Source: Brevundimonas sp. SH203 (GTDB taxonomy: Bacteria > Pseudomonadota > Alphaproteobacteria > Caulobacterales > Caulobacteraceae). Taken from it: 64,000 nucleotides of DNA. The position numbers and the translations under genes are program-made. Below are positions 35,301 through 43,965 of the stretch, in pieces (positions within the stretch are counted from its first letter, which is position 1; every line of letters starts with the position of its first letter). Below the pieces are notes generated by a model that saw only the letters and a program-made list of their open reading frames with translations, had not been told where the DNA came from and searched no databases. Location: assembly GCF_002157625.1 (NCBI RefSeq), contig NZ_BDMM01000001.1, forward strand, positions 558,001 to 622,000. The letters run 5' to 3'.

Positions 35301-35404
35301 CATCCTCGGGCTTGCCCCGAGGATCGGGTACGGATCGAGCTGTGCGCCGCCGGTGGGGCGATGCGGCGGAACCTCCGGCCCTCGGGTCAAGCCCGAGGGT
35401 GACG
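35301..35404. repeat. Palindromic element (CCTCGGGCTTG type), tuf copy 2
   Basis: Same element as at 4504-4607, at a constant offset of 30797 bases and identical from 35302 on as far as I can compare. It belongs to the duplicated tuf segment. Unlike copy 1 it has only one left arm. Confidence 0.85.
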
Positions 35405-35431
35405 GCGCGGAATGGAGCCAAGCCACAAAGC

Positions 35432-35467
35432 AAAACAGCCCCCGGATCGCTCCGGGAGCCGCTCTGT
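35432..35467 (-). terminator. Rho-independent terminator of tuf (copy 2)
   Basis: Identical to the terminator at 4635-4670: stem GCTCCCGGA / TCCGGGGGC and TGTTTTG on the minus strand, just after the tuf stop. Confidence 0.75.
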
Positions 35468-35503
35468 TACGCTTACTGTTCGGCCCGAAGGCCGGATCTT
35501 CGA

Positions 35504-36694
<1,191 letters not shown>

Positions 36695-36754
36695 GGCCAA
36701 AACTCCTGTGGCCCGGGTCCGTCAGCGGAGGGGCGCGATGCTGATCTAAAAACC

Positions 36755-36828
36755 TGGAGCGGGTAGACGGGATCGAACCGACATCCTCAGCTTGGAAGGC
36801 TGCTGCACTACCATTGTGCTATACCCGC
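36755..36828 (-). tRNA. tRNA-Gly (TCC)
   Basis: A 74-base tRNA on the minus strand with encoded CCA. Acceptor stem GCGGGTA/TACCCGC, anticodon loop CTTCCAA with anticodon TCC, T-arm CGGTTCGATCCCG. It lies 60 bases upstream of tuf copy 2 and is probably part of the same transcript. Confidence 0.97.
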
Positions 36829-36905
36829 GCGGAGACTGCGGAAGTTCCGGGGAACGCCGCAGCCGATACCTCTCCGGCGTCCTGATCCGTCGTGTTCGAA
36901 GGCGC

Positions 36906-36990
36906 GTGGTGGGGGAAGAAGGACTCGAACCTTCGAAGCTTACGCAGGGGATTTACAGTCCCCCCCCTTTGCCGCTCGGGACATTCCCCC
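36906..36990 (-). tRNA. tRNA-Tyr (GTA)
   Basis: An 85-base class II tRNA on the minus strand with encoded CCA. Acceptor stem GGGGGAA/TTCCCCC, anticodon loop CTGTAAA with anticodon GTA, a long variable arm, and T-arm AGGTTCGAGTCCT. It is the first element of the tRNA-Tyr, tRNA-Gly, tuf series. Confidence 0.97.
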
Positions 36991-37138
36991 AGCGCGCCTT
37001 TTCGAACCGCCGGACCCCTCGTTCCGCCCATAAAGATGCGGGACGAAACAAAAGCCTTCGGCTTGCCGCCTCCTCTGCAGTAGAGGGGGCGCCCAGACCC
37101 GAAAGCCCTTGGGGCTCCAAATCGGAGGGCGTCTTATA

Positions 37139-38023
37139 GTGTCGTCGAAATCAGAACGCAACGACCGTAAAAGCGGTAAAAAACAGGTCTTCGGAAACCG
37201 GCCCGGAGGACCGCGCGACAAGGCGCAAAAGCCCGCCACGCAAGGGTTTTCCGGGCGCGAAGATGCGCCTCGAACACCCCGTTCGGCGGATCGAGGCAAG
37301 GCCGACGCCGATAATTATCTGTGGGGCCGCCACCCGGTTCTGGCCGCCCTGGCGAATCCCGCCCGTCGCGGAACGGGTCGTCTGATCGTCACCGCCGACC
37401 GCGCGCAGGAGATCGAGGACGGCCGGCTGAACCACGGCCACAAGATCGAGGTCATGGACAACCAGGCCCTGACCCGGATGCTGCCCGCCGGCGCGGTGCA
37501 TCAGGGCATGGTGTTCAAGGTCCAGCCGCTGGAAGGCGTGGCGCTGGACGATCTGGCCCAGCCGGCCGAGGGCGTCATCGTCATGCTGGACCAGCTGACC
37601 GACCCCCAGAACGTCGGCGCCATCTTCCGCTCGGCCCTGGCGTTCGGGGCCAGGGGAATCATCGTTCAGGACCGTCACGCCCCGGCCCTGGCCGGCGCCC
37701 TGGCCAAGGCGGCGGTCGGCGCGACCGAACGCCTGCCCCATGCGCGGGTGACGAATCTGTCGCGCGCGCTGGAGCGTCTGGCCGATCTGGGCTGGCGCGC
37801 CGTAGGCTTGGACGGGTCGGGCGAACAGACGCTGGAACAGGCGCTTGATTCGCAGCCCACCGTCCTGGTCATGGGGTCCGAGGGCGACGGCATCCGCCGT
37901 CTGGTCGCCGAACATTGCGATGTTCTGGCCAAGATCCCCATGCCCGGCGGATTCGAGAGCCTGAACGTCTCCAACGCCGCCGCCGTGGCGCTTTATGAGG
38001 CGGCGCGCGCGCAACGCGGCTGA
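37139..38023 (+). CDS. rlmB: 23S rRNA (guanosine-2'-O)-methyltransferase, TrmH/RlmB family
   Basis: A 294-residue SPOUT methyltransferase. The GTG at 37139 has GGAGG upstream and gives a basic, disordered N-terminus (VSSKSERNDRKSGKKQ). The substrate-binding domain follows (NYLWGRHPVLAALANPARRG, then DNQALTRMLPAGAVHQGMVFKVQPL), then the SpoU domain with its three motifs: LDQLTDPQNVGAIFRSALAFGARGIIVQ, VLVMGSEGDGIRRLV and IPMPGGFESLNVSNAAAVALYE. It probably methylates G2251 of 23S rRNA, though TrmH-family specificity is hard to assign from sequence. It is divergent from the tRNA-tuf cluster. Confidence 0.9.
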   Translation: MSSKSERNDRKSGKKQVFGNRPGGPRDKAQKPATQGFSGREDAPRTPRSADRGKADADNYLWGRHPVLAALANPARRGTGRLIVTADRAQEIEDGRLNHGHKIEVMDNQALTRMLPAGAVHQGMVFKVQPLEGVALDDLAQPAEGVIVMLDQLTDPQNVGAIFRSALAFGARGIIVQDRHAPALAGALAKAAVGATERLPHARVTNLSRALERLADLGWRAVGLDGSGEQTLEQALDSQPTVLVMGSEGDGIRRLVAEHCDVLAKIPMPGGFESLNVSNAAAVALYEAARAQRG

Positions 38024-38054
38024 CAGAACGCCGCACCGGCGTTAGAGAGCGGGA

Positions 38055-38864
38055 ATGGAATTCCTCTCGTCTCCCGAACTCGCCAGCCAGGCGACGGCCC
38101 TGGGCCAGGTCCTGCTGATGGACCTGGTCCTGGCCGGCGACAACGCCGTCGCCGTTGGCCTCGCCGCCGCCGCCCTGCCCCAGGATCAGCGCAAGAAGGC
38201 CATTCTGATCGGCCTGGCCGCCGCCGTCGTCATGCGGATCGGCTTCGCCCTGATCACCGTCCAGCTTCTGGCCCTGGTCGGCCTGCTGCTGGCGGGCGGC
38301 CTTCTGCTGCTGTGGGTCTGCTGGAAGATGTGGCGCGAACTGCGCGAACAGGCGACCCACGATCAGGCCGAGGCGGAGGCCGAGCTTCAGCTGGCCATGA
38401 GCATCGAGCATGGCTCGGGCCCCTCGCCCGAGGAGCTGGGCGTCAAACGCAAGAGCTTCGGCGCCGCCCTGATCCAGATCATGGTCGCCGACATCACCAT
38501 GTCGCTGGACAATGTGCTGGCCGTCGCCGGCGCCGCGCATGAACATCCGTGGATCATGGTCTTCGGCCTGATCCTGTCGATCGCCCTGATGGGAGTCGCC
38601 GCCACCTATATCGCCAAGCTGCTGCATCGCTTCAGCTGGATCGGCTACATCGGTCTGATCGTGGTGCTGTATGTCGCCCTGCACATGATCTGGGACGGCG
38701 CGCGCCAAGTCGTGGTCCGCACCGGCCATATGGACGAGTTCAACGCCTCGGCCCCAGCCTTCCTGGAGATCGGCCCTGAAGAGGCCGCCAAACACCTGGG
38801 CCAGAAGCGCACCGAAAGCAGCACCGTGCCCGCCCCGGCCCAGCCAGCGGCGCCCGCTCGATGA
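38055..38864 (+). CDS. TerC family integral membrane protein (YjbE-like)
   Basis: A 269-residue membrane protein with about seven spans. The family signature appears twice, around GQVLLMDLVLAGDNAVAVGLAAAALP and IQIMVADITMSLDNVLAVAGAAHEHP, the internal repeat of TerC proteins with conserved acidic residues that probably bind a metal ion. Between them is a charged cytoplasmic loop (RELREQATHDQAEAEAELQL), and the C-terminal tail is Pro/Ala-rich. The YjbE-type members are linked to manganese export or to riboswitch control by manganese in other bacteria. Its stop overlaps the start of the rhodanese gene (ATGA), so the two are translationally coupled. Confidence 0.88.
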   Translation: MEFLSSPELASQATALGQVLLMDLVLAGDNAVAVGLAAAALPQDQRKKAILIGLAAAVVMRIGFALITVQLLALVGLLLAGGLLLLWVCWKMWRELREQATHDQAEAEAELQLAMSIEHGSGPSPEELGVKRKSFGAALIQIMVADITMSLDNVLAVAGAAHEHPWIMVFGLILSIALMGVAATYIAKLLHRFSWIGYIGLIVVLYVALHMIWDGARQVVVRTGHMDEFNASAPAFLEIGPEEAAKHLGQKRTESSTVPAPAQPAAPAR

Positions 38865-39199
38865 CCGTCGCCACTGTCACGGTCGAAGAGGCCGCCGCCT
38901 GGCTGCAGGCGGGCGAGGCCGTCCTGATCGACGTGCGCGAGCCGGACGAGTTCGCCGCCGCCCGCATCGACGGCGCCATCCTGGCCCCGCTCAGCCAGAT
39001 GCCCGCCGCCTGGGAAGCCCTGGACCTGCCCGCCGACAAGACAATCATCGTCCAATGCCTGAAGGGCGGCCGCAGCCATCAGGTCTGCGCCTTCGTCGGC
39101 CCGACCGGCCCCGACGGCCAGCCCCTGTTCAACCTGACCGGCGGCATCCAGGCGTGGAATGCGGCGGGCCTGCCGGTGGTGTTCGCCGAACAGGGCTGA
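38861..39199 (+). CDS. Rhodanese-like domain protein
   Basis: A 112-residue single-domain rhodanese. It shows VLIDVREPDEFAAARIDGAILAPLSQM, the catalytic loop with Cys66 (VQCLKGGRSHQV), and FNLTGGIQAWNAAGLPV. The six-residue active loop CLKGGRS fits sulfurtransferases. The protein is cytoplasmic and its sulfur donor and acceptor are unknown. It starts within the last codons of the TerC-family gene, so both are probably made together. Confidence 0.92.
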   Translation: MTVATVTVEEAAAWLQAGEAVLIDVREPDEFAAARIDGAILAPLSQMPAAWEALDLPADKTIIVQCLKGGRSHQVCAFVGPTGPDGQPLFNLTGGIQAWNAAGLPVVFAEQG

Positions 39200-39913
39200 T
39201 CAGAGGCCGCGCAGCCACCCCGTGACCGAAATCCTGTCGGCTCCCGCCGACAGGGCCACCTGCGTCACCGAATGGGGCGACGGCACCTTCAGCAGGTTCA
39301 GGGTGTTGAAGCGCGGGGTGAAGGCTTCGGCCACATTGCCGTCCGCCCCGTGGAAGGCCAGCAGGCCGCCCCATTCGATCCGCCACGCGGGCGTCAGGTT
39401 CAGCACATAGGCGAAGAAGCGGTTTTTTCCATCCGCATGGTCGTCATGCTCGGTCAGGAAATGCCCGGCGCGAAACCGCGTCAGCTGGGCGTCGGACAGG
39501 GCGATGCGCGGCTCGCCGGTCAGGTCACGCATAAGGCCGAGAAACGCCTCGCCGTTCAGGAAGGCCAGCAGGTCCGCCCAGATCGGCGCCGCCTGCCCCG
39601 CCTGCACCTGATCGTAGATCGGATGGTTATCGTACAGATACTGGAACTCTTCGCGCGCCGAGGTCTGCACCGCCTGTCCCAGCGCCGTCTTCTGATCCGG
39701 GCTCAATGAGGCCAGCCAGGCCGCCGGCAGATCGACATGGCCGGACCCGCGCCGCGTGACGACATTGTATTCCGCGTCAGCCGCCGCCTGGTTCAGGGCC
39801 ACGACGTCGCCGGGAGCCAGCAGCCCATCGACCTGGGCGCGACCCGTCCGGCGAAGGCGCTCGCGAATCGCCGCGCGTTGCGTCTCGGCCAGGGGCGCCA
39901 GGTTCGGTGTCAT
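39200..39913 (-). CDS. 2OG-Fe(II) oxygenase, prolyl 4-hydroxylase-like
   Basis: A 237-residue cytoplasmic dioxygenase. The iron site is seen as FLTEHDDH (His156, Asp158) and the distal His214 in VPSPHSV; Arg227 in DRISVTGW would bind 2-oxoglutarate. The block RFFAYVLNLTPAWRIEWGGLLAFH is typical of prolyl 4-hydroxylase-type enzymes that add hydroxyl groups to proteins or small substrates using oxygen and 2-oxoglutarate. It lies 19 bases after metG on the same strand and is convergent with the rhodanese gene, whose stop is adjacent (39199/39200). Confidence 0.85.
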   Translation of the reverse strand: MTPNLAPLAETQRAAIRERLRRTGRAQVDGLLAPGDVVALNQAAADAEYNVVTRRGSGHVDLPAAWLASLSPDQKTALGQAVQTSAREEFQYLYDNHPIYDQVQAGQAAPIWADLLAFLNGEAFLGLMRDLTGEPRIALSDAQLTRFRAGHFLTEHDDHADGKNRFFAYVLNLTPAWRIEWGGLLAFHGADGNVAEAFTPRFNTLNLLKVPSPHSVTQVALSAGADRISVTGWLRGL

Positions 39914-39932
39914 CTCGCCCCTGCCCGCCCGA

Positions 39933-41636
39933 TCAGGCGTCCGCGCCGCCGAAGCGTTCGGACCATTCGGCCACCTGGGCGTCCTCGATCTTGGCGAACA
40001 GCACGCCCTGGGCCTCGACTTTGCCGCCGACCGGCAGCGTATTCAGCAAATCCTTGTCGGCGCCGGGCCAGCTCAGGTCGCTGACGCCCACCGAGGCCGC
40101 GATCTTGGGCGCGGTGAAGGGCAGGATGGGCGCGGCCAGACGCGCGAACAGGGCGACCAGGTTCAGACCCGTCCGCACCCCGACCGCCGCCTGATCGCGG
40201 TCGGTCTTCAACGCCGTCCAGGGCGCCGCGACCTGCAGATATTCGTTGCCCAGCACCCAGGCGGCGCGGATGGCGACTGCGGCCTTCCTGAACTCCATCG
40301 CCTCGAACTGTTCGGTCGCCTCGGCCACGGCCGCCTTGATGTCGGCCTCCAGCTTGGCTTCCACCGGCCCGGCCTGACCGCCCTCGGGCACGACCCCGTC
40401 GAACTTCGACTCGGCGAATTTGACGATCCGGTTGACGAAATTGCCCAGCACATCGGCCAGGTCCTTATTGGTCGAGGCTTGGAAATCCTCCCAGGTGAAG
40501 GCCGAATCCGCGTGTTCCGGCCCATAGGCCGTCAGCCGCCAGCGCCAATAGTCCGCCGGCAACAGCTCCAGCGCCTGGTCCATGAAGACGCCGCGCTTCT
40601 GGCTGGTCGAGAACTTGCCGCCGTACCAGTTCAGCCAGTTGAAGGCTTTCAGCTGGTCCACCGTCTTCCACGGCTCGCCCGAGCCGATGATGGTGGCCGG
40701 GAACGACACGGTGTGGAAGGCGACATTGTCCTTGCCCATGAACTGGACGTAGCGGACATCCTCGGCCCCCTCGTCCAGACGCCACCAGTCGCGCCAGCTG
40801 TTTCCGGTCGCCTCGGCCCATTCCTCGGTCGCGCCGATATATTCGATGGGGGCGTCGAACCAGACGTAGAAGACCTTGTCCTCCATGCCCGGACGCGGAA
40901 AGCCGTCCGTCGTCACCGGCACGCCCCAGGCCAGGTCGCGGGTGATGCCCCGGTCGATCAGCCCCTCGTCCAGATGTTTGTAGGCGATGGACTTGGCCAG
41001 CGTCTGCCAGCCGCTCTTGCCGTCGACCCAGGCGCGGATTTCCGGCTCGATCCGGGTCTGCAGCAGATACAGATGGCGCGTATCGCGCACCTCCAGATTC
41101 CGCGACCCCGACACCGACGAATAGGGATCGATCAGGTCGGTCGGGTCCAGCAGCCGGCCGCAGTTGTCGCACTGATCGCCGCGCGCACCGACATGGCCGC
41201 AGTGCGGGCAGGTCCCCTCGACATAGCGGTCGGGCAGGAAGCGGGCGTCGTCGATGGAGTAGATCATCCGATCCACCCGCTCCTCGATCAGACCGTTCTT
41301 CTCCAGAGCTTCCGCGAAATGCTGGGTCAGGCGATGGTTCTGCGGGTTCGACGACCGGCCGAACCAGTCGTAGCTGAGGCCGAACGCCGCGCCCGCCGCC
41401 TTCTGGATCTCGTGCTGCTCGTCGCAATAGGTGCGCACGTCCTGACCAGCGGCGGCGGCGGCCAGTTCGGCCGGGGTGCCATGCTCGTCGGTGGCGCAGA
41501 TATAGAGCACCTCATGCCCCTGCGCGCGCTTGAACCGCGCCCAGACGTCGGCCGGCAGCATCGAGCCCGCCAAATTCCCCAGGTGCTTGATGCCGTTGAT
41601 GTAGGGCAGCGCCGAGGTGATGAGGATGCGGGACAT
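39933..41636 (-). CDS. metG: Methionyl-tRNA synthetase
   Basis: A 567-residue class I aminoacyl-tRNA synthetase. The HIGH-type motif is HLGN in [17 protein letters not shown], and the zinc knot is [17 protein letters not shown] with four Cys. The KMSKS-type loop reads [11 protein letters not shown], with Thr in place of the usual second Lys, as in many alphaproteobacterial enzymes. The anticodon-binding region follows ([42 protein letters not shown]). No C-terminal tRNA-binding domain is seen, which fits this length. It activates methionine for initiator and elongator tRNA. Confidence 0.97.
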   Translation of the reverse strand: MSRILITSALPYINGIKHLGNLAGSMLPADVWARFKRAQGHEVLYICATDEHGTPAELAAAAAGQDVRTYCDEQHEIQKAAGAAFGLSYDWFGRSSNPQNHRLTQHFAEALEKNGLIEERVDRMIYSIDDARFLPDRYVEGTCPHCGHVGARGDQCDNCGRLLDPTDLIDPYSSVSGSRNLEVRDTRHLYLLQTRIEPEIRAWVDGKSGWQTLAKSIAYKHLDEGLIDRGITRDLAWGVPVTTDGFPRPGMEDKVFYVWFDAPIEYIGATEEWAEATGNSWRDWWRLDEGAEDVRYVQFMGKDNVAFHTVSFPATIIGSGEPWKTVDQLKAFNWLNWYGGKFSTSQKRGVFMDQALELLPADYWRWRLTAYGPEHADSAFTWEDFQASTNKDLADVLGNFVNRIVKFAESKFDGVVPEGGQAGPVEAKLEADIKAAVAEATEQFEAMEFRKAAVAIRAAWVLGNEYLQVAAPWTALKTDRDQAAVGVRTGLNLVALFARLAAPILPFTAPKIAASVGVSDLSWPGADKDLLNTLPVGGKVEAQGVLFAKIEDAQVAEWSERFGGADA

Positions 41637-41643
41637 GAATACC

Positions 41644-41767
41644 GAGTGGCGAGTGGCGAGTGGCGAGGGGTTAGTGACGAGTGGTTAGTGGCGACCGTTG
41701 GCGATGACGGCAAGTGCGATTTCCGAAAAACGGAACAGGCCTACTCGCCACTCGCCACTCGCCACTC
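41644..41767. repeat. Iterated-unit palindrome between metG and the MATE gene
   Basis: Three and a half copies of GAGTGGC (41644-41667) and a perfect 24-bp reverse complement (41744-41767) enclose about 76 bases with further partial units (GAGTGGTTAGTGG). The right arm lies inside the 3' end of the MATE gene and codes for its last residues. Confidence 0.9.
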
Positions 41768-43105
41768 ACCACTTCCCCGCCGCGCGATCCTTATGAACCG
41801 CCCGGTCAGCAGGACGCCGGAGATGACGCTGGCGACGATGACCGACCAGACCAGGCCGTCGACGCCGATCCGGTGCGCCAGCCACCAGCCCAGCGGGATC
41901 ATGATGATCGCGTAGGAGAAGATGTGCATCAGGGTTGGCCAGACGACATCGCCCGCCGCGCGGTTGGCCTGGGCGGCGACCACCTGCTGGGCGTCGGCGA
42001 CGAAGAACAGGGTGGCCAGGATCAGGGCCGGGGCGGCGATGGCCAGGATGGCGGGGTCGGTCGTATAGGCGCTGACCACGGGCCGCGCGGCCAGCCACAG
42101 GCCGACGGCGATGATGAAGGCCAGCACCGTGACCACGGCGATGCCCAGCAGGCCGCTGCGCATCACCCCCGCCTTGTCGCCTGCGCCATAGGCCCGGCCC
42201 ACCAGCACCGCCGTGGCCGACGACAGGCCCATGGGCACCATGAAGACGATGGCGGACACATTGATGACCACGGCCCAGCTGGCGGTCTCGGCCGCGCCCA
42301 GTTGTCCGGCGAACAGGGTCATGGCGGCGAAGGCCCCCACCTCGACGAAGTTGGACGATCCCGCGCCGATGCCGACGCGGATCTGCTCGACCTCCACCGA
42401 CCGATCGCGGCGCGGCTTCTGGAACAGGCCCCAGGCCCGCGCCTCGGGCAGACGCAGGATGAAGACGACCAGGAATATCGCCAGGGCCGTGCGCGCGCCG
42501 AAGGTGGCCCAGGCCGAGGCCACGGCGCCATTGACGCCCAGCCCGAACAGATCGGGCACCAGCATCAGGTTCAGCGCCAGATTGACCGCATTGGCGACCC
42601 ACATGGCGACCATGCCCGCCTTGGGCCGATGCAGCCCCTCCAGAAAGAACTGGGCCGCCACCGAAATCAGATAGGCCGGCATCGACAGGGCGAAGACCAT
42701 CAGCACCGGCGACGCCCCCTCGCCCAGCCCGTCCTCCAGCCCCATATGAACCAGGCCGAACGGCCCCAGCAGCAACAGGGCGATCATGGAGATGACGCCG
42801 ATCTGGGACGCATAGACCAGGCCGCGCCGCAGGACCGCCCCGACCTCGTCGCCGCGCCCCTCGCCCCTCAGGCGGGCGGTCATGACCTGCACCCCCATCA
42901 TCAGCCCGACCGCCGTGGTCAGCACGACCGATGACGGCGCCCAGGCCAGGGAGTGGAAGGCCAGCTCGCGGCTGGAATAATGGCCCACCACGATGGCGTC
43001 GGTCAGCCCCATCGTCATGATGCCCAGCCGCGCCATGACCACCGGCCAGGCCAGGGTGGTCAGTTCGCGAAGGGTGGATCGGGTCTGTGCGCTGAACGGG
43101 ATCAT
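41741..43105 (-). CDS. MATE family multidrug efflux transporter
   Basis: A 454-residue inner-membrane protein with about twelve spans. I chose the ATG at 43105 (MIPFSAQTRSTLRELTTLAWPVVMARLG); the upstream extension of 15 residues lacks similarity. Family features: PVVMARLGIMTMGLTDAIVVGHY near the N-terminus and the matching internal repeat (NFVEVGAFAAMTLFAGQLGA, then SSATAVLVGRAYGAGD). MATE proteins expel cationic drugs or metabolites using sodium or proton gradients. The last eleven residues ([11 protein letters not shown]) are encoded by a palindromic repeat, an odd C-terminus that looks like a repeat-made extension. Confidence 0.88.
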   Translation of the reverse strand: MIPFSAQTRSTLRELTTLAWPVVMARLGIMTMGLTDAIVVGHYSSRELAFHSLAWAPSSVVLTTAVGLMMGVQVMTARLRGEGRGDEVGAVLRRGLVYASQIGVISMIALLLLGPFGLVHMGLEDGLGEGASPVLMVFALSMPAYLISVAAQFFLEGLHRPKAGMVAMWVANAVNLALNLMLVPDLFGLGVNGAVASAWATFGARTALAIFLVVFILRLPEARAWGLFQKPRRDRSVEVEQIRVGIGAGSSNFVEVGAFAAMTLFAGQLGAAETASWAVVINVSAIVFMVPMGLSSATAVLVGRAYGAGDKAGVMRSGLLGIAVVTVLAFIIAVGLWLAARPVVSAYTTDPAILAIAAPALILATLFFVADAQQVVAAQANRAAGDVVWPTLMHIFSYAIIMIPLGWWLAHRIGVDGLVWSVIVASVISGVLLTGRFIRIARRGSGEWRVASGE

Positions 43106-43168
43106 GGGATGCGGCACAGGCCACGCCGCCCCGCCGGGGTCAACTCCCAAAAGTTTTGGGGATTTAGC

Positions 43169-43576
43169 CTACCAGGCGCCCAGTTCGAGCAACTGGCGCA
43201 CCAATTCCTCCGGCGCCTCGCCCGCGTCCAGTTCGGTCAGGTCCGCCGGTGCGTCCTTGGTCTCGAAATAGCGCCAACCCTGGAAGGGCCGCCGCGCCAT
43301 CGGCGCCGTTCGCACGACCTTGGGCTCCAGGGTGATCTCGCACCGGCTGTCCTTGCCTTCGCCCAGGGTGACGATGTCCAGCACGCGCTGACGGCAGACG
43401 ATGACGCCCTTGACCACCCAGTACAGCGATCCGCCGTCCTCGATCTCGGCGGCGCGTTTGGGCGTCATGCGGGTATGGACCACCAGCGGCCCGCCCTTGG
43501 CGGCGCGCGCCTCCAGCCATTCGACGTCCGACACGCCGACGCACAGTTTGATGATGTTGAGCGACATGGCGTCCAA
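43169..43576 (-). CDS. DUF1489 family protein
   Basis: A 135-residue cytoplasmic protein of the DUF1489 family (PF07370). The typical segments are seen: NIIKLCVGVSDVEWLEARAA, HTRMTPKRAAEIEDGGSLYWVVKGVIVCRQRVLDI, and RRPFQGWRYFETKDAPADLTEL. The start is either the ATG at 43576 or one four codons in. The family is widespread in Alphaproteobacteria and has no known function. It stands between the MATE gene (same strand) and the divergent monooxygenase-like gene. Confidence 0.88.
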   Translation of the reverse strand: MDAMSLNIIKLCVGVSDVEWLEARAAKGGPLVVHTRMTPKRAAEIEDGGSLYWVVKGVIVCRQRVLDIVTLGEGKDSRCEITLEPKVVRTAPMARRPFQGWRYFETKDAPADLTELDAGEAPEELVRQLLELGAW

Positions 43577-43674
43577 CTAATGACGCCGGGGCGCATTGGC
43601 CAGTTTCTTAATCTCCGGCAAGCTAAGCAGTAGAGCGCGCCCTCAGTCTCCTCTGGGCGCGGCGTGAGACCCGT

Positions 43675-43965
43675 ATGTATGGATTGATCACCCGCCTGAC
43701 GGCCCATCCCGGTCGCCGCGACGAACTGAGCCTGTGTCTGCTCGATCCCAACATCAGACGACCGGGCTGCCACAGCTATGTGCTGGCCCACGATCTGGAC
43801 GACGCCGACGCCCTGTGGGTCACGGAAGTCTGGATGAACAGGGCCATGCACGACGCCTGGTCCGCCGACGTCCGCGAAACCGGCGTGCTGCGCCCGGCCC
43901 TGGCCCTTATGGCCACCTTCGGCGACACCGTCTTCACCCGACCGCTGGGCGGCGTGGGGCTTTAG
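43675..43965 (+). CDS. Antibiotic biosynthesis monooxygenase-like (ABM) protein
   Basis: A 96-residue single-domain protein with the ABM ferredoxin-like fold: YGLITRLTAHPGRRDELSLCL, GCHSYVLAHDLDDADALWVTEVWMNRAMHDAWSAD. Proteins of this type are small quinol or polyketide monooxygenases, or stress-linked proteins without known activity. The start ATG at 43675 follows a fairly good context. The last codons overlap the stop of the convergent biotin carboxylase gene by four bases. Confidence 0.82.
   Translation: MYGLITRLTAHPGRRDELSLCLLDPNIRRPGCHSYVLAHDLDDADALWVTEVWMNRAMHDAWSADVRETGVLRPALALMATFGDTVFTRPLGGVGL

Noticed and set aside
41644..41767. Possible CRISPR-like array because of regularly repeated GAGTGGC
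   Set aside because: The units are contiguous with no spacers, the two arms are inverted, and no cas gene is near.
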